DNA of 34,997 bases from Novosphingobium sp. (lineage in GTDB: Bacteria; Pseudomonadota; Alphaproteobacteria; Sphingomonadales; Sphingomonadaceae), in the NCBI RefSeq assembly GCF_027486195.1, contig NZ_JAIXPP010000018.1:1-34997 (forward strand). Direction: 5' to 3'. The notes beneath the pieces were generated by a model. The model saw only the letters and a list, made by a program, of their open reading frames with translations. It made no database searches and was not told where the DNA came from. Shown here piece after piece: positions 10,950 through 19,001 of the stretch. The position numbers and the translations under genes are program-made. Numbering within the stretch: the stretch's first letter is position 1; the number at the start of each line of letters is the position of its first letter.

Positions 10950-11726
10950 TTAGCGCGCCGCTTCGGCCAAGCGCTCAAGCAGCCAGTCTTGCGCTTCATC
11001 CCCGGCGAAGCTGTGGCCGCTGCTGCTGTGGCGCTGGATGCGCGGATCGCCCGCGGGCCACACGGCTTCGAACATCTGCGCGGTGCGGTCGCCGGTGGCG
11101 AGGAGGATCGTCACGGGTCCGCCGAATCGCGCCAGGCTCCCGGCCATGGTTTCAACCAACGAGGATTTGACCGGAGCTGAAGCTGCTTGGCGAAGGCCCC
11201 GCGCGAGCTTGGCAAGGTTTACCCCGCCGGTAAGCAGGCGCAGGACTTCGCGCGGATTGGAAAGCTTGGCGAGATAGCGCTGGCGCAAGGCTGCGGGCGG
11301 GGCGGTGTCTGCCTCATCCGTTTCCAGCGTCCACGGATTGGCGAGGACGAGGCCGTCGAGCCCGATATCAGCCGCGTGGAGCATCAGCGCGGCGGCGGCG
11401 TCGCAGTTGCCGAAGGCGATCACGCGGCGCAACGTGGGCACGGCGGCGCGGAAGGCGGCGAGGGCGGCGGCGATGTCTTCGCGGGTGTGCTGGAAGCCGG
11501 GATCGGTGCCCTCGCTTTCGCCAACGCCGCGGCGATCATAGCGGAAAACGGGCACGCCAGCGGCGGCGAGGCGAGCGGCGATACGGGCCTGTCCGCCCCA
11601 GCTGCCGGAGCGGATCTCGCGCCCGCCGGTGACGAGCAGCACGCCGGTGGTGCCGGTCGCTGCCTCGATGTCGAGCGTGCCGACGAGGGTGTCCGGGCCG
11701 CAGGGGAAAGTGAAGTGGCGGCGCAT
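10950..11726 (-). CDS. Hydrolase 1, exosortase A system-associated
   Basis: A 258-residue alpha/beta-hydrolase of the group annotated as exosortase A system-associated hydrolase 1. The fold is seen in LVTGGREIRSGSWGGQ, the FRYDRRGVGESEG turn (oxyanion region) and the nucleophile elbow FGNCDAAAA. A cysteine (Cys108) replaces the usual serine. The acid is probably Asp in LATGDR and the histidine is in SSGHSF near the C-terminus. It may therefore act as a thioesterase or acyltransferase rather than a classical esterase; the substrate is not known. It is the last gene of a four-gene minus-strand operon and its ATG overlaps the hydrolase 2 stop in a TGATG junction, suggesting coupled translation. 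The next gene upstream but one is an acyl carrier protein, whose thioester would be a natural substrate. Confidence 0.88.
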   Translation of the reverse strand: MRRHFTFPCGPDTLVGTLDIEAATGTTGVLLVTGGREIRSGSWGGQARIAARLAAAGVPVFRYDRRGVGESEGTDPGFQHTREDIAAALAAFRAAVPTLRRVIAFGNCDAAAALMLHAADIGLDGLVLANPWTLETDEADTAPPAALRQRYLAKLSNPREVLRLLTGGVNLAKLARGLRQAASAPVKSSLVETMAGSLARFGGPVTILLATGDRTAQMFEAVWPAGDPRIQRHSSSGHSFAGDEAQDWLLERLAEAAR

Positions 11727-12397
11727 CAGGCACTTGCCTCGGCGGCAATCAGGCGGGCGAGGGCGGCGGACTGGGCCGGATCTTCGCCCGGTTCGCTGCG
11801 CAGCCAGAGGGGCCTGCCGCCGAGGTCGGACTGGCGGATCACGCGCTGGCCTTCGTCTTGCGGCACGGCGGCATCGAGCCCGGCAACGAGCGCGGCAGAG
11901 AGGCGGTAACCCGCGAGTTCAAGGCCGTGGTTGCGGCCTTGTTCGAGCAGATCAGTGCTGTTCTCCTCTCGCCCCGCTTCTTTCGCCGCGAGCACGCGGG
12001 CGCGCAGGAGCTGGCGCAGGATCGCGCTGCCCTTCTGGGGTTCGAGCACCCAGCCGGGGAGGCTGGTCGGAAACACCAGCGCGCCGCCGCGCAGCGCGAG
12101 GACATGGGTGGCGGCAAAGTGCCGGGCCGCAGCGGCCATCGCATCGCGCCAGCTGCCGAGGCTTTGTGCGGGGAAGGCCTGCGCGCTTTCGTTGCAGCCG
12201 GGCAAATCGGGAAGCATCGAATCGATGCCGAGGCCGTCTAGCCGGCACTGCGTTTCGATCAGCATGCGCCGGGTGCGGTTCATCTCCTCGAACAGCGGGG
12301 GTACGATCAGCAGGCGGACCGGGCGCGCGCGGTCGAAGACCACCGCATATTCATCGGCAATGCCGGAGGGACCGGGGCAAGGCCAGGTTGCCGGCAT
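11726..12397 (-). CDS. Hydrolase 2, exosortase A system-associated (pseudo-hydrolase?)
   Basis: A 223-residue protein matching the second alpha/beta-hydrolase type of exosortase A loci. The N-terminal half keeps the fold (VRLLIVPPLFEEMNRTRR, then GIDSMLPDLPGCNES). Where a Ser or Cys nucleophile would stand, the strand reads VLALRGGALV (Arg103-Gly104), so no normal nucleophile is visible. This is probably a family trait rather than damage, since the frame is intact. It could bind a substrate or partner the active hydrolase 1. The frame is open 32 codons further upstream into the carrier-protein gene. The ATG at 12397 is preferred because it lies just after the carrier stop at 12408 and gives a sensible start (MPATWPCPGPSG). 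Stop and next start overlap as TGATG. Confidence 0.8.
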   Translation of the reverse strand: MPATWPCPGPSGIADEYAVVFDRARPVRLLIVPPLFEEMNRTRRMLIETQCRLDGLGIDSMLPDLPGCNESAQAFPAQSLGSWRDAMAAAARHFAATHVLALRGGALVFPTSLPGWVLEPQKGSAILRQLLRARVLAAKEAGREENSTDLLEQGRNHGLELAGYRLSAALVAGLDAAVPQDEGQRVIRQSDLGGRPLWLRSEPGEDPAQSAALARLIAAEASA

Positions 12398-12407
12398 GGG
12401 CTTTGGC

Positions 12408-12677
12408 TCAGGCCTCGCCGCGTTTGCGGGTGATGAAGGTGAGGAGATCACCGTAAGTGCCGAGCATGTCGCCATCGACCTCATCATCGTCAATCACGAT
12501 GTCGAAGCGGTCCTCGATCTCGGTGAGGAGCCCGGCGACGGCCATGGAATCAAGTTCGGGCAGGGCGCCGAAAAGGCCGCTGTCCGCCGTCATTGCCGCA
12601 ACGCGCGCGGCGCCAAGGCCGAGCACATCGTTCAGCAGGCTGCGCAAGTCGGTGTCGGTCTGATCGGTCAACGTCAC
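12408..12677 (-). CDS. Acyl carrier protein of the exosortase A locus
   Basis: An 89-residue free-standing carrier protein. The phosphopantetheine attachment site is LPELDSMAVAGLL, with Ser44 as the modified residue; the Asp-Ser-Met context is the usual one. Helix II/III continues with EIEDRFDIVIDDDEVDGDML, typical of ACP and peptidyl carrier domains. Translation starts at a GTG; no ATG is available before the domain. It is the second gene of a four-gene minus-strand operon, with the acyltransferase-like gene 36 bases upstream and hydrolase 2 only ten bases downstream. A divergent ligase gene nearby could load it. Its cargo is not known: an acyl or aminoacyl group activated by the ligase is the likely candidate. 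It is distinct from the fatty-acid synthase AcpP. Confidence 0.9.
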   Translation of the reverse strand: MTLTDQTDTDLRSLLNDVLGLGAARVAAMTADSGLFGALPELDSMAVAGLLTEIEDRFDIVIDDDEVDGDMLGTYGDLLTFITRKRGEA

Positions 12678-12713
12678 GGATAAGGCCTTGTGATGAAAGG
12701 AATGGCGCGCGCT

Positions 12714-13769
12714 TTAGCCAGCGGCCTGCGGCGAAACAAGCGCCGGATTTGGGGACGGACGCAGCATCCGGCGTTTGACGGCACTGGCGACGAGGCGGGC
12801 GAGCGCGGGCCAGTGGCCAACGGCGGCGGGGCGATAGAACCGGAGCGCGAAGCGTGGGCGCTGCGCTTCCATCCAGTCGCGTTTGTAGGGATCATTGCCG
12901 GTGCCGAAATCGACGGTGTGGACGTGGTCTTCATCGATCACATGGCGGAACAGTGCTGCGGTCAGCAGGGTGCCGGGGGAGTGAGCGCGGTGGGCTTCAT
13001 CGTGCGCGAGCTTGTGGATCCACGCTGTGCCGCCCTCGACCGTCCAGAACTGGGCGGCGACAGCCTCACCATCTATTTCTGCAATCCCCATGCGCAGCGC
13101 GCCTGCGGCGCTTTCGGCCTGCGCGAAGGCGCGCAGGAAGGCGGGGTTGCCCTCCTCGGGCTTCCAGCTCTTGGCGTAGATCGCTTCGTAGGCAGCCCAG
13201 TCGGCCGCGCTGAAGACGGTCTCGATGCGCAGCGAGACTTTGCCGCGCGCGGTCTTGCGGCGGACAGTTTCGCGCAGTTGGCCGGGGCGGGCCGCCCAGT
13301 ATGCGGCAAAGCTGCGGCCCTTTAGCTCAAGGATATGATTGGTATCGCACGCTTCGGCGACGCCGATCCAGCCAGCGGTGCGGAAGGCCCTGGCAAGCGC
13401 TGTGGCTTCGGCCTCGGGCATCGGCGCGAGTTGCGCGGCGCCGATGGGGGCGAGGCTGCGGGCTAGCGCTTCGAAGAGTTCGGGGGCGCGGGCGGCATCG
13501 TTGGTGAGCGGGCGGACGAAGAAGCTGTACCATGTGCCCAGTGGCGCAGCGCCGCCGGGGCTTGTCCGAAACGGCAGGACGGCCAGCGCATCGCCATCGC
13601 GGGCAATGGCGAGCTTGCAGGCGGTGCCGGGAAGGCAATGCTCTGCAAGGATCACGAGCCAGTCCAGCCGGTCGAACGGCGCGCTGGCGGGCGAGCGGCC
13701 AAGCAGCGCGGCGAGCGCCGGGTCGGCTTGCGCTTCCCGCAAATCAGCGTGATAGACCGTCACACCCAA
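12714..13769 (-). CDS. GNAT/FemAB-like acyltransferase, exosortase A locus
   Basis: A 351-residue protein with a GNAT-like acyltransferase fold of the type found in BcsL and FemAB-related proteins. The recognisable C-terminal half contains RETVRRKTARGK, then YEAIYAKSWKPEEGNPAFLRAF and the acyl-donor-binding region AAQFWTVEGGTAWIHKLAHDE, ending with VDFGTGNDPYKRDWM. It has no signal peptide or membrane segment, so it is likely cytosolic. It may transfer an aminoacyl or acyl group from the adjacent carrier protein to a sugar or lipid precursor; this is inference from context. Start is a TTG at 13769 after AGGAA; a GTG six bases inside is an alternative. It is the first gene of the minus-strand operon and is divergent from the ligase gene, with only 47 bases between them for both promoters. 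Confidence 0.78.
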   Translation of the reverse strand: MGVTVYHADLREAQADPALAALLGRSPASAPFDRLDWLVILAEHCLPGTACKLAIARDGDALAVLPFRTSPGGAAPLGTWYSFFVRPLTNDAARAPELFEALARSLAPIGAAQLAPMPEAEATALARAFRTAGWIGVAEACDTNHILELKGRSFAAYWAARPGQLRETVRRKTARGKVSLRIETVFSAADWAAYEAIYAKSWKPEEGNPAFLRAFAQAESAAGALRMGIAEIDGEAVAAQFWTVEGGTAWIHKLAHDEAHRAHSPGTLLTAALFRHVIDEDHVHTVDFGTGNDPYKRDWMEAQRPRFALRFYRPAAVGHWPALARLVASAVKRRMLRPSPNPALVSPQAAG

Positions 13770-13816
13770 GTCTTCGTTCCTGCCCCAGATCCTGCCATCT
13801 TGCCCGAGAGAGCCGC

Positions 13817-15352
13817 TTGCCTGCAGCGCCCGATCCGACCGTATACCCGCTTGATCACCTTGCGCTGAGGGGGCAGCCTGATGCGCCCGCGCTGGTCTTC
13901 AAGACGTATACGCTTAGCTACGAGGCGTTAAATCGGCGTTTAGGACAACTGGCGGCGTGGCTTGCGGCGGAAGTGCCGGAGCGGGGGGCACGCGTGGCAA
14001 CCTGGCTACCCAAAAGTGAGCTTGCCTGCCTGATGCCCTTGGCGGCGGTGCGGGCGGGGCTGGTGCATGTGCCGGTGAACCCGCTGCTCAAGCGCGGGCA
14101 GGTGGCGCATATTCTGGCCGACAGCGGCGCGCGGCTGCTGATTTCGAATGCGGGGCGGCTGGCGACGCTGGAGCCAAGCGATCTTGCCGAAGCGGAGGCG
14201 CTGGAGGAAGGCGCGGCATGGGCAGCGGCAGAAGGATTCGCGCCACTGGCACCATCTGAGGCCGCCCCGAGTGATCTGGCCGCGATCCTCTATACCAGCG
14301 GTTCGACCGGGCGGCCCAAGGGCGTGATGCTGAGCCACGCCAACTTGTGGCTCGGTGCGGTGAGCGTGGCGCATTACCTGGGCGTGGGTGGGGACGACCG
14401 CGTGCTGGCAGTGCTCCCGCTGGCGTTCGATTACGGGCAGAACCAGCTGCTTTCGACCTGGTATGCGGGCGGCGCGGTGGTGCCGCTCGATTATCTTATG
14501 GCGCGGGATGTGATGAAGGCGGTGGAGCGCCATGACGTCACCACGATTGCCGCGGTGCCGCCCTTGTGGCTGCAATTGACGGAGCTGGATTGGCCCGAGG
14601 CGGTGGCGGCGAAGCTCAGGCGGCTGACCAACAGCGGGGGCGCGCTGACCGAGCCGTTGGTGCGGGCGCTGCGTTCGCGGTTTCCGCAAGGCCGCGTGTT
14701 TCCCATGTACGGGCTGACCGAGGCTTTCCGGTCGACCTATCTTGATCCGGCGCTGGTTGATGCGCATCCCACTTCGATCGGCGCGGCGATCCCGTTCGCC
14801 GAGGTCATGGTGGTGGCCGATAACGGGCTTGAGGCCGGGCCGGACGAGGAGGGCGAACTGGTCCATGCCGGGCCGCTGGTGGCGCAAGGCTATTGGCGCG
14901 ATGCCGAGCGGACGGCGGAGCGGTTCAAGCCGGCGCCCGTGTTCTCCCGGATGGGCGGCATGGCAGTGTGGTCCGGCGACCGGGTGCGACGCGACGCGGC
15001 AGGGCTGCTGCACTTTGCCGGGCGGCGCGATGCGATGATCAAGACCAGCGGCAATCGGGTGAGCCCGCAAGAAGTGGAAGATGCCGCGATTGCGACCGGG
15101 CTGGTGGCGGAAGCTGTGGCACTTGGGATTCCCGATCCGGCGCTGGGGCAGGCAATCCACCTTGTGGCGCGGGCCAAGGGTGATCCTGCCGAAGCCGAGG
15201 CGGCGCTGCCCGCCGCACTGGCCCGCGAACTTCCCGGCTTCATGGTGCCGCGCGTGATTCACTGGCGCACGGAAATGCCGCTCAGCCCAAATGGCAAGCT
15301 CGACCGGACCGGTCTTTACCAGGAATTATCGGCCACTGTGCCAAAAGGCTGA
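13817..15352 (+). CDS. Acyl-CoA ligase (AMP-forming), exosortase A system-associated
   Basis: A 511-residue adenylate-forming enzyme of the type annotated as acyl-CoA ligase, exosortase A system-associated. The phosphate-binding motif is LYTSGSTGRPKGVMLSH (about residues 159-174). It is followed by FPMYGLTEAFRSTYL, the A5-type motif, and by the hinge region VWSGDRVRRDAAGLLHFAGRRDAMIKTSGNRVSPQEVE. The catalytic lysine is in PNGKLDR near the C-terminus. It should activate a carboxylate as an acyl-adenylate and pass it to CoA or to the nearby carrier protein. Start is a TTG at 13817 with GAGAG six bases upstream; the open frame continues further left but that region lies across the divergent gene. 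The decarboxylase starts three bases after this stop, so the pair is an operon. The acid substrate is unknown. Confidence 0.9.
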   Translation: MPAAPDPTVYPLDHLALRGQPDAPALVFKTYTLSYEALNRRLGQLAAWLAAEVPERGARVATWLPKSELACLMPLAAVRAGLVHVPVNPLLKRGQVAHILADSGARLLISNAGRLATLEPSDLAEAEALEEGAAWAAAEGFAPLAPSEAAPSDLAAILYTSGSTGRPKGVMLSHANLWLGAVSVAHYLGVGGDDRVLAVLPLAFDYGQNQLLSTWYAGGAVVPLDYLMARDVMKAVERHDVTTIAAVPPLWLQLTELDWPEAVAAKLRRLTNSGGALTEPLVRALRSRFPQGRVFPMYGLTEAFRSTYLDPALVDAHPTSIGAAIPFAEVMVVADNGLEAGPDEEGELVHAGPLVAQGYWRDAERTAERFKPAPVFSRMGGMAVWSGDRVRRDAAGLLHFAGRRDAMIKTSGNRVSPQEVEDAAIATGLVAEAVALGIPDPALGQAIHLVARAKGDPAEAEAALPAALARELPGFMVPRVIHWRTEMPLSPNGKLDRTGLYQELSATVPKG

Positions 15353-15355
15353 AGC

Positions 15356-16591
15356 ATGAAGCCGCTTGGCCCCATTCCGCCCGGATTTTCCGCGATCGAT
15401 GGCGAGCTTGCCATCGGCGGGCGCAAGGCGTCCGAACTGGTCGCCGAAGCCGGATCGCCGCTGTTCGTTTATGATGCGGCGCTGATGACGGCGCGGGTTG
15501 CAGCCTTGCGGGCGGCGCTGCCGGACCGGCTGGGGCTGCACTATGCGATGAAGGCCAATCCCTATGGACCAGTGCTGCGCCATATGGCGGGGCTAGTCGA
15601 CGGGTTCGACATTGCCTCGGGTGGCGAGCTGCTCATGGCCGAGGCGGCGGGCGTGCCGGCGGAGCGGATCAGCTTTGCGGGGCCGGGCAAGCGCGATGCG
15701 GACCTCGCGGCGGCGATTGCGCGCGAAGTGACGCTTAACCTCGAATCCGCGCGCGAGGCGGAGCGGGCGCTGGCGATCGGCGAGCGGCTGGGGCGTGCGC
15801 CAAGGCTGGCGATCCGGGTCAATCCCGATTTCGATCTCAAGGGATCGGGGATGAAGATGGGCGGCGGGGCCAAGCCCTTTGGTGTCGATGCGGCGGAGGT
15901 GCCCGCGCTGGCGCGGCGGATCTTATTTTCTGGTGCCGAGTGGCGGGGCCTGCACATCTATGCCGGGAGCCAGACGCTCGATGCTGCCGCGATTGCCGAA
16001 ATGCAGGCGGCAACCTTGGCACTGGCCGCGCGACTGGCAGAGGAAAGCGGGGCCGTGCTGCCGGCGTGCAACCTTGGCGGCGGGTTTGGCATTCCCTACT
16101 TCCCGGGCGATGCCCCGCTTGATCTTGCCGCAGTGGGGGCCGCACTGGGCGCGCAATTCGAGGACCTGCCCGAGGTGCTGGCAGATACCGCGTTCAGTAT
16201 CGAGCTGGGGCGCTATCTCGTTGGCGAGGCTGGCGTTTATCTGACCCGTATCATCGATCGCAAGGAAAGCCACGGCGAGGTCTTCCTCGTCACGGATGGC
16301 GGGTTGCACCACCAGTTGGCAGCGAGCGGCAATTTCGGAACGGTGGTGCGGCGCAACTACCCCAGCGCGATTGCCACCCGGTTCGGCGCGCCGGTAGAGG
16401 AAGAGGCCAGCATCGTCGGCTGCCTGTGCACTCCGCTTGACCGCTTGGCGGACAAGGGTGGCTTTCCGCGCGCCGAAGAGGGCGATCTTGTCGCGGTGTT
16501 TTGCGCCGGTGCCTATGGCGCGAGCGCAAGCCCTATGCATTTCCTCGGGCACGGCCCGGCGGCTGAACTGCTTGTTAACGCAAGGCCCTGA
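15356..16591 (+). CDS. PLP-dependent decarboxylase, exosortase A system-associated
   Basis: A 411-residue fold-type III decarboxylase related to diaminopimelate, ornithine and arginine decarboxylases. The PLP-binding lysine is in YAMKANP (Lys66). The SGGELLMA, GLHIYAGSQ and NLGGGFGIPYF segments and the ELGRYLVGEAG motif build the barrel around the cofactor. The C-terminal domain has VGCLCTPLD and CAGAYGASAS, which supply the second-subunit active-site residues. It carries the exosortase A type signature rather than that of biosynthetic LysA. It probably decarboxylates an amino acid or an amino acid derivative made in the same pathway; the true substrate is not known. It starts three bases after the ligase stop, so both are expressed together. 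The protein is full length and cytosolic. Confidence 0.9.
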   Translation: MKPLGPIPPGFSAIDGELAIGGRKASELVAEAGSPLFVYDAALMTARVAALRAALPDRLGLHYAMKANPYGPVLRHMAGLVDGFDIASGGELLMAEAAGVPAERISFAGPGKRDADLAAAIAREVTLNLESAREAERALAIGERLGRAPRLAIRVNPDFDLKGSGMKMGGGAKPFGVDAAEVPALARRILFSGAEWRGLHIYAGSQTLDAAAIAEMQAATLALAARLAEESGAVLPACNLGGGFGIPYFPGDAPLDLAAVGAALGAQFEDLPEVLADTAFSIELGRYLVGEAGVYLTRIIDRKESHGEVFLVTDGGLHHQLAASGNFGTVVRRNYPSAIATRFGAPVEEEASIVGCLCTPLDRLADKGGFPRAEEGDLVAVFCAGAYGASASPMHFLGHGPAAELLVNARP

Positions 16592-16622
16592 TTCGTAGGT
16601 ATTAACCTTTAGCCAGGGCGCC

Positions 16623-16637
16623 GTCCCGTTTCGGGAC
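16623..16637 (+). promoter_or_regulatory. Palindrome GTCCCG-N3-CGGGAC, copy 1
   Basis: A 15-base palindrome with six-base arms and TTT centre, 31 bases after the decarboxylase stop and followed by TTT. A second copy with the same arms lies 117 bases downstream (16740). It could be an operator for a dimeric regulator of the export operon, or the weak end of the upstream transcript. Confidence 0.45.
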
Positions 16638-16739
16638 TTTGGCGGAAATGCGCTTGTGCGGGTGCGGTCAGGCGCATCAGTACTAACGGTATCTTCACCC
16701 TTTTTGGCGATAGCTCGGAAGTCATGGGAGGTCCCTGTG

Positions 16740-16754
16740 GTCCCGCTGCGGGAC
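16740..16754 (+). promoter_or_regulatory. Palindrome GTCCCG-N3-CGGGAC, copy 2
   Basis: The arms are identical to the copy at 16623, with CTG at the centre. It lies 39 bases before the ATG of the export lipoprotein gene, so it is in the leader or promoter region. The role is inferred only from duplication and placement. Confidence 0.45.
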
Positions 16755-16793
16755 GAGCAGGACAGCCAGCCCAGTGCGCGCAAAGGACGGTCA

Positions 16794-17453
16794 ATGCCCA
16801 AGAATACGCGTATTACCTGCCTGCTGGCCCGGTCGCTGACCGTTGCGGCCACGCTGAGCCTGTTGCTCGGCGGCTGTGCAGGTGGCGGCGGCGGCGCACA
16901 ATTGCCGCCCGCGTCGTTCGTGGCGCTGCAGGAAGGCCCGGGCGAGGAATACGTGATCGGGCCGCTCGATGACCTGACCATCTTCGTGTGGCGCAATCCC
17001 GAACTGGGCGCTTCGGTGCAGGTGCGGCCGGACGGGCGCATCACTACGCCGCTGATCACCGACATGCCGGCGGTGGGCAAGACCCCGTCGATGCTGGCCG
17101 AGGACATCAAGCTCCAGCTTTCGCAGTACATCCAGGAGCCGATCGTCTCGGTCATCGTCAACAAGTTCTCCGGCACGTTCAGCCAGCAGGTGCGCATCGT
17201 CGGCGCGACCAGCAAGCCGGCCTCGATCCCCTATCGCGCCAACATGACGCTGCTCGACGCGATGATCGCAGTGGGCGGCCTTTCCGAATACGCCGCGGGC
17301 AACAAGGCGCGGCTGGTGCGCTTCGACAAGCAGACCGGCACGCAGAAGGAATACGGCGTGAAGATCGGCGATCTGCTGCGCAAGGGCGATACGCGCGCCA
17401 ACGTGATGCTCATGCCGGGGGATGTGATCATCATCCCGGAAAGCACGTTCTGA
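16794..17453 (+). CDS. Polysaccharide export lipoprotein, Wza-like (XrtA system)
   Basis: A 219-residue outer-membrane lipoprotein of the Wza/polysaccharide biosynthesis-export family. The signal peptide ends in the lipobox LLGGC, with Cys28 as the lipid-modified residue. After a Gly-rich linker the export domain reads EEYVIGPLDDLTIFVWRNPELGASVQVRPDG, followed by soluble ligand-binding beta-grasp (SLBB) repeats (VRIVGATSKPASIPYRANMTLLDAMIAVGGLSEYA). It ends with MLMPGDVIIIPESTF, the usual end. It is expected to form the channel through which the exopolysaccharide leaves. The frame is open 46 codons upstream, but the ATG at 16794 follows AAAGGACGG and gives a proper signal peptide. It is the first gene of the export operon and starts 13 bases before the chain-length gene. 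It is shorter than E. coli Wza, as is usual in exosortase A loci. Confidence 0.93.
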   Translation: MPKNTRITCLLARSLTVAATLSLLLGGCAGGGGGAQLPPASFVALQEGPGEEYVIGPLDDLTIFVWRNPELGASVQVRPDGRITTPLITDMPAVGKTPSMLAEDIKLQLSQYIQEPIVSVIVNKFSGTFSQQVRIVGATSKPASIPYRANMTLLDAMIAVGGLSEYAAGNKARLVRFDKQTGTQKEYGVKIGDLLRKGDTRANVMLMPGDVIIIPESTF

Positions 17454-17466
17454 GGATGCTGGCCGC

Positions 17467-18984
17467 ATGACGAGCATCTACGAAGAAGTGCGCATCGCGC
17501 TTTACGGCATCTGGCACCGGCGCTGGCTGGCGCTGGGCGTCGCGTGGCTGGTCTGCCTGCTTGGCTGGCTAGTCGTGGCGACAGTGCCCAATACCTACGA
17601 ATCGAAGGCGCGCATCTTCGTCCAGATCGACGATGTACTCTCGGACCAGATCGGCATCGGCGGCGACCGCAAGCGCGATATCGAGCGGGTGCGCCAGACG
17701 CTGACCAGCTCGGTCAATCTCTCCAAGGTCGTACGCGCCACGCGGCTGGGCGACAAGGTGACGTCCGACAAGCAGATGGAAGCCGCAGTCGCAGGGCTGG
17801 GCAAGAACATCAAGGTGGTGAGCCAGCAGGACAACCTGTTCGAGATCACCGCCTATTCGGGCAGCAAGGCCTATTCCGATGTCCAGAACGCCAAGCTGGC
17901 GCAGGACATCGTGCAGAAGATGATCGACATCTTCCGCGAGGAGAACCTTGCCGGCGGGCGCGGCGAGATGAGCGACACGCTGGCTTTCATGGACCAGCAA
18001 CTGGCCGACCGGCAGAAGGATCTTGAGGCAGCAGAACAGAAGCGCCAGGCCTTCGAGGCGAAGAACGCCGAGATGATGCCGGGCAATGGCTCGCTTTCCA
18101 GCAAGATCGAGGGCGCACGCGCCGAGCTGCGCGGGGTCGAGTCCGATCTGCTCGCAGCGCAAAGCGCACTCGCTTCGATCCGCGGGCAGCTTTCGGGTAC
18201 GCCGCCGACGATCGTGATGCCCGGCGCAAGTGGCGGTGCGCGTGGCTCGCTGGCGCAGGCCCAGGCCGACCTCAGCTCCATGCGCGCGCGCGGGCTGACC
18301 GACAGCCACCCGGACGTGATCGCCCTGAAAGCGCAGGTTGCTGCACTTCAGCGTGCGGCGGCTGGTGACAGCGGCCCCGGAGGCATGCCCAACCCGGCCT
18401 ACTCCTCGCTCCAGTCGATCAAGGCGGATCGCGAGGCGAGCATCGTCGCGCTGCAATCGCGCCGCGGCTCGCTCACACAGGAACTCGCCCAGCTGACGGG
18501 CCGCCAGTTCAGTGAACCTGGCCTTGCCGCCGAGGCCGCCCGCATCAACCGCGACTACGACGTGCTCAAGGAGCAGTACGACAAACTGCTGCGCGACCGC
18601 GAGCAACTGCGCCTGCGCGGGCAGGTCGAGACCGAACGCAACGCGGTGAAGTTCGAAGTGATCGATCCGCCAACGACGCCGCGCAAGCCTTCGGCGCCGG
18701 ACCGGCCGATGCTGCTGTTCCTCGTGCTTGTCGTGGGTGTCGCAGCGGGCGGCGGCAGCGCCTTTGCCTTGGGCCAGCTGCGCTCGACCTACGCAACGAC
18801 AGGGCAGCTTGAGCGCGCGACGGGCATGCAGGTGGTCGGCTCGGTCACGCTGACGCTGACGCGCCGTGCGCGGGCCCAATACTGGCGCCAACTCAAGTGG
18901 TTTGCCGGCGGCGTCGCCAGTCTCGCCTTCGTGCTGGTCGTGCTGCTGGCGGTCGAATTCATGAAACGCGGCATGGTCGCCTGA
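17467..18984 (+). CDS. Chain-length determinant protein, Wzc N-terminal type (XrtA system)
   Basis: A 505-residue inner-membrane polysaccharide co-polymerase (Wzz type). TM1 lies at about residues 20-40 (WLALGVAWLVCLLGWLVVATV). It is followed by the Wzz signature region YESKARIFVQIDDVL, then a long periplasmic coiled-coil part (residues ~140-400) rich in Glu, Gln, Lys and Ala. TM2 is at about 415-436, preceded by the Pro-rich motif VIDPPTTPRKPSAPDRP typical of the family. Unlike E. coli Wzc the kinase is not fused; it is the next gene. An extra hydrophobic stretch occurs at the C-terminus (about 478-497), as often seen in the exosortase A subfamily. It likely controls polymer length and links the export lipoprotein to the kinase. 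Gap to the kinase gene is 17 bases. Confidence 0.92.
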   Translation: MTSIYEEVRIALYGIWHRRWLALGVAWLVCLLGWLVVATVPNTYESKARIFVQIDDVLSDQIGIGGDRKRDIERVRQTLTSSVNLSKVVRATRLGDKVTSDKQMEAAVAGLGKNIKVVSQQDNLFEITAYSGSKAYSDVQNAKLAQDIVQKMIDIFREENLAGGRGEMSDTLAFMDQQLADRQKDLEAAEQKRQAFEAKNAEMMPGNGSLSSKIEGARAELRGVESDLLAAQSALASIRGQLSGTPPTIVMPGASGGARGSLAQAQADLSSMRARGLTDSHPDVIALKAQVAALQRAAAGDSGPGGMPNPAYSSLQSIKADREASIVALQSRRGSLTQELAQLTGRQFSEPGLAAEAARINRDYDVLKEQYDKLLRDREQLRLRGQVETERNAVKFEVIDPPTTPRKPSAPDRPMLLFLVLVVGVAAGGGSAFALGQLRSTYATTGQLERATGMQVVGSVTLTLTRRARAQYWRQLKWFAGGVASLAFVLVVLLAVEFMKRGMVA

Positions 18985-19001
18985 GGGAATCCGAGAAGAT
19001 C

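Noticed and set aside
12398..12493. Upstream start for hydrolase 2
   Set aside because: It would lie inside the carrier-protein gene and add non-family sequence; the ATG at 12397 just after the carrier stop is better.
16575..16606. Two TTAAC boxes as a CtrA site
   Set aside because: The boxes are 27 bases apart, far from the TTAA-N7-TTAA arrangement needed for CtrA.
16641..16660. Sigma-54 promoter before the export operon
   Set aside because: The GG and GC elements do not have the required ten-base spacing.
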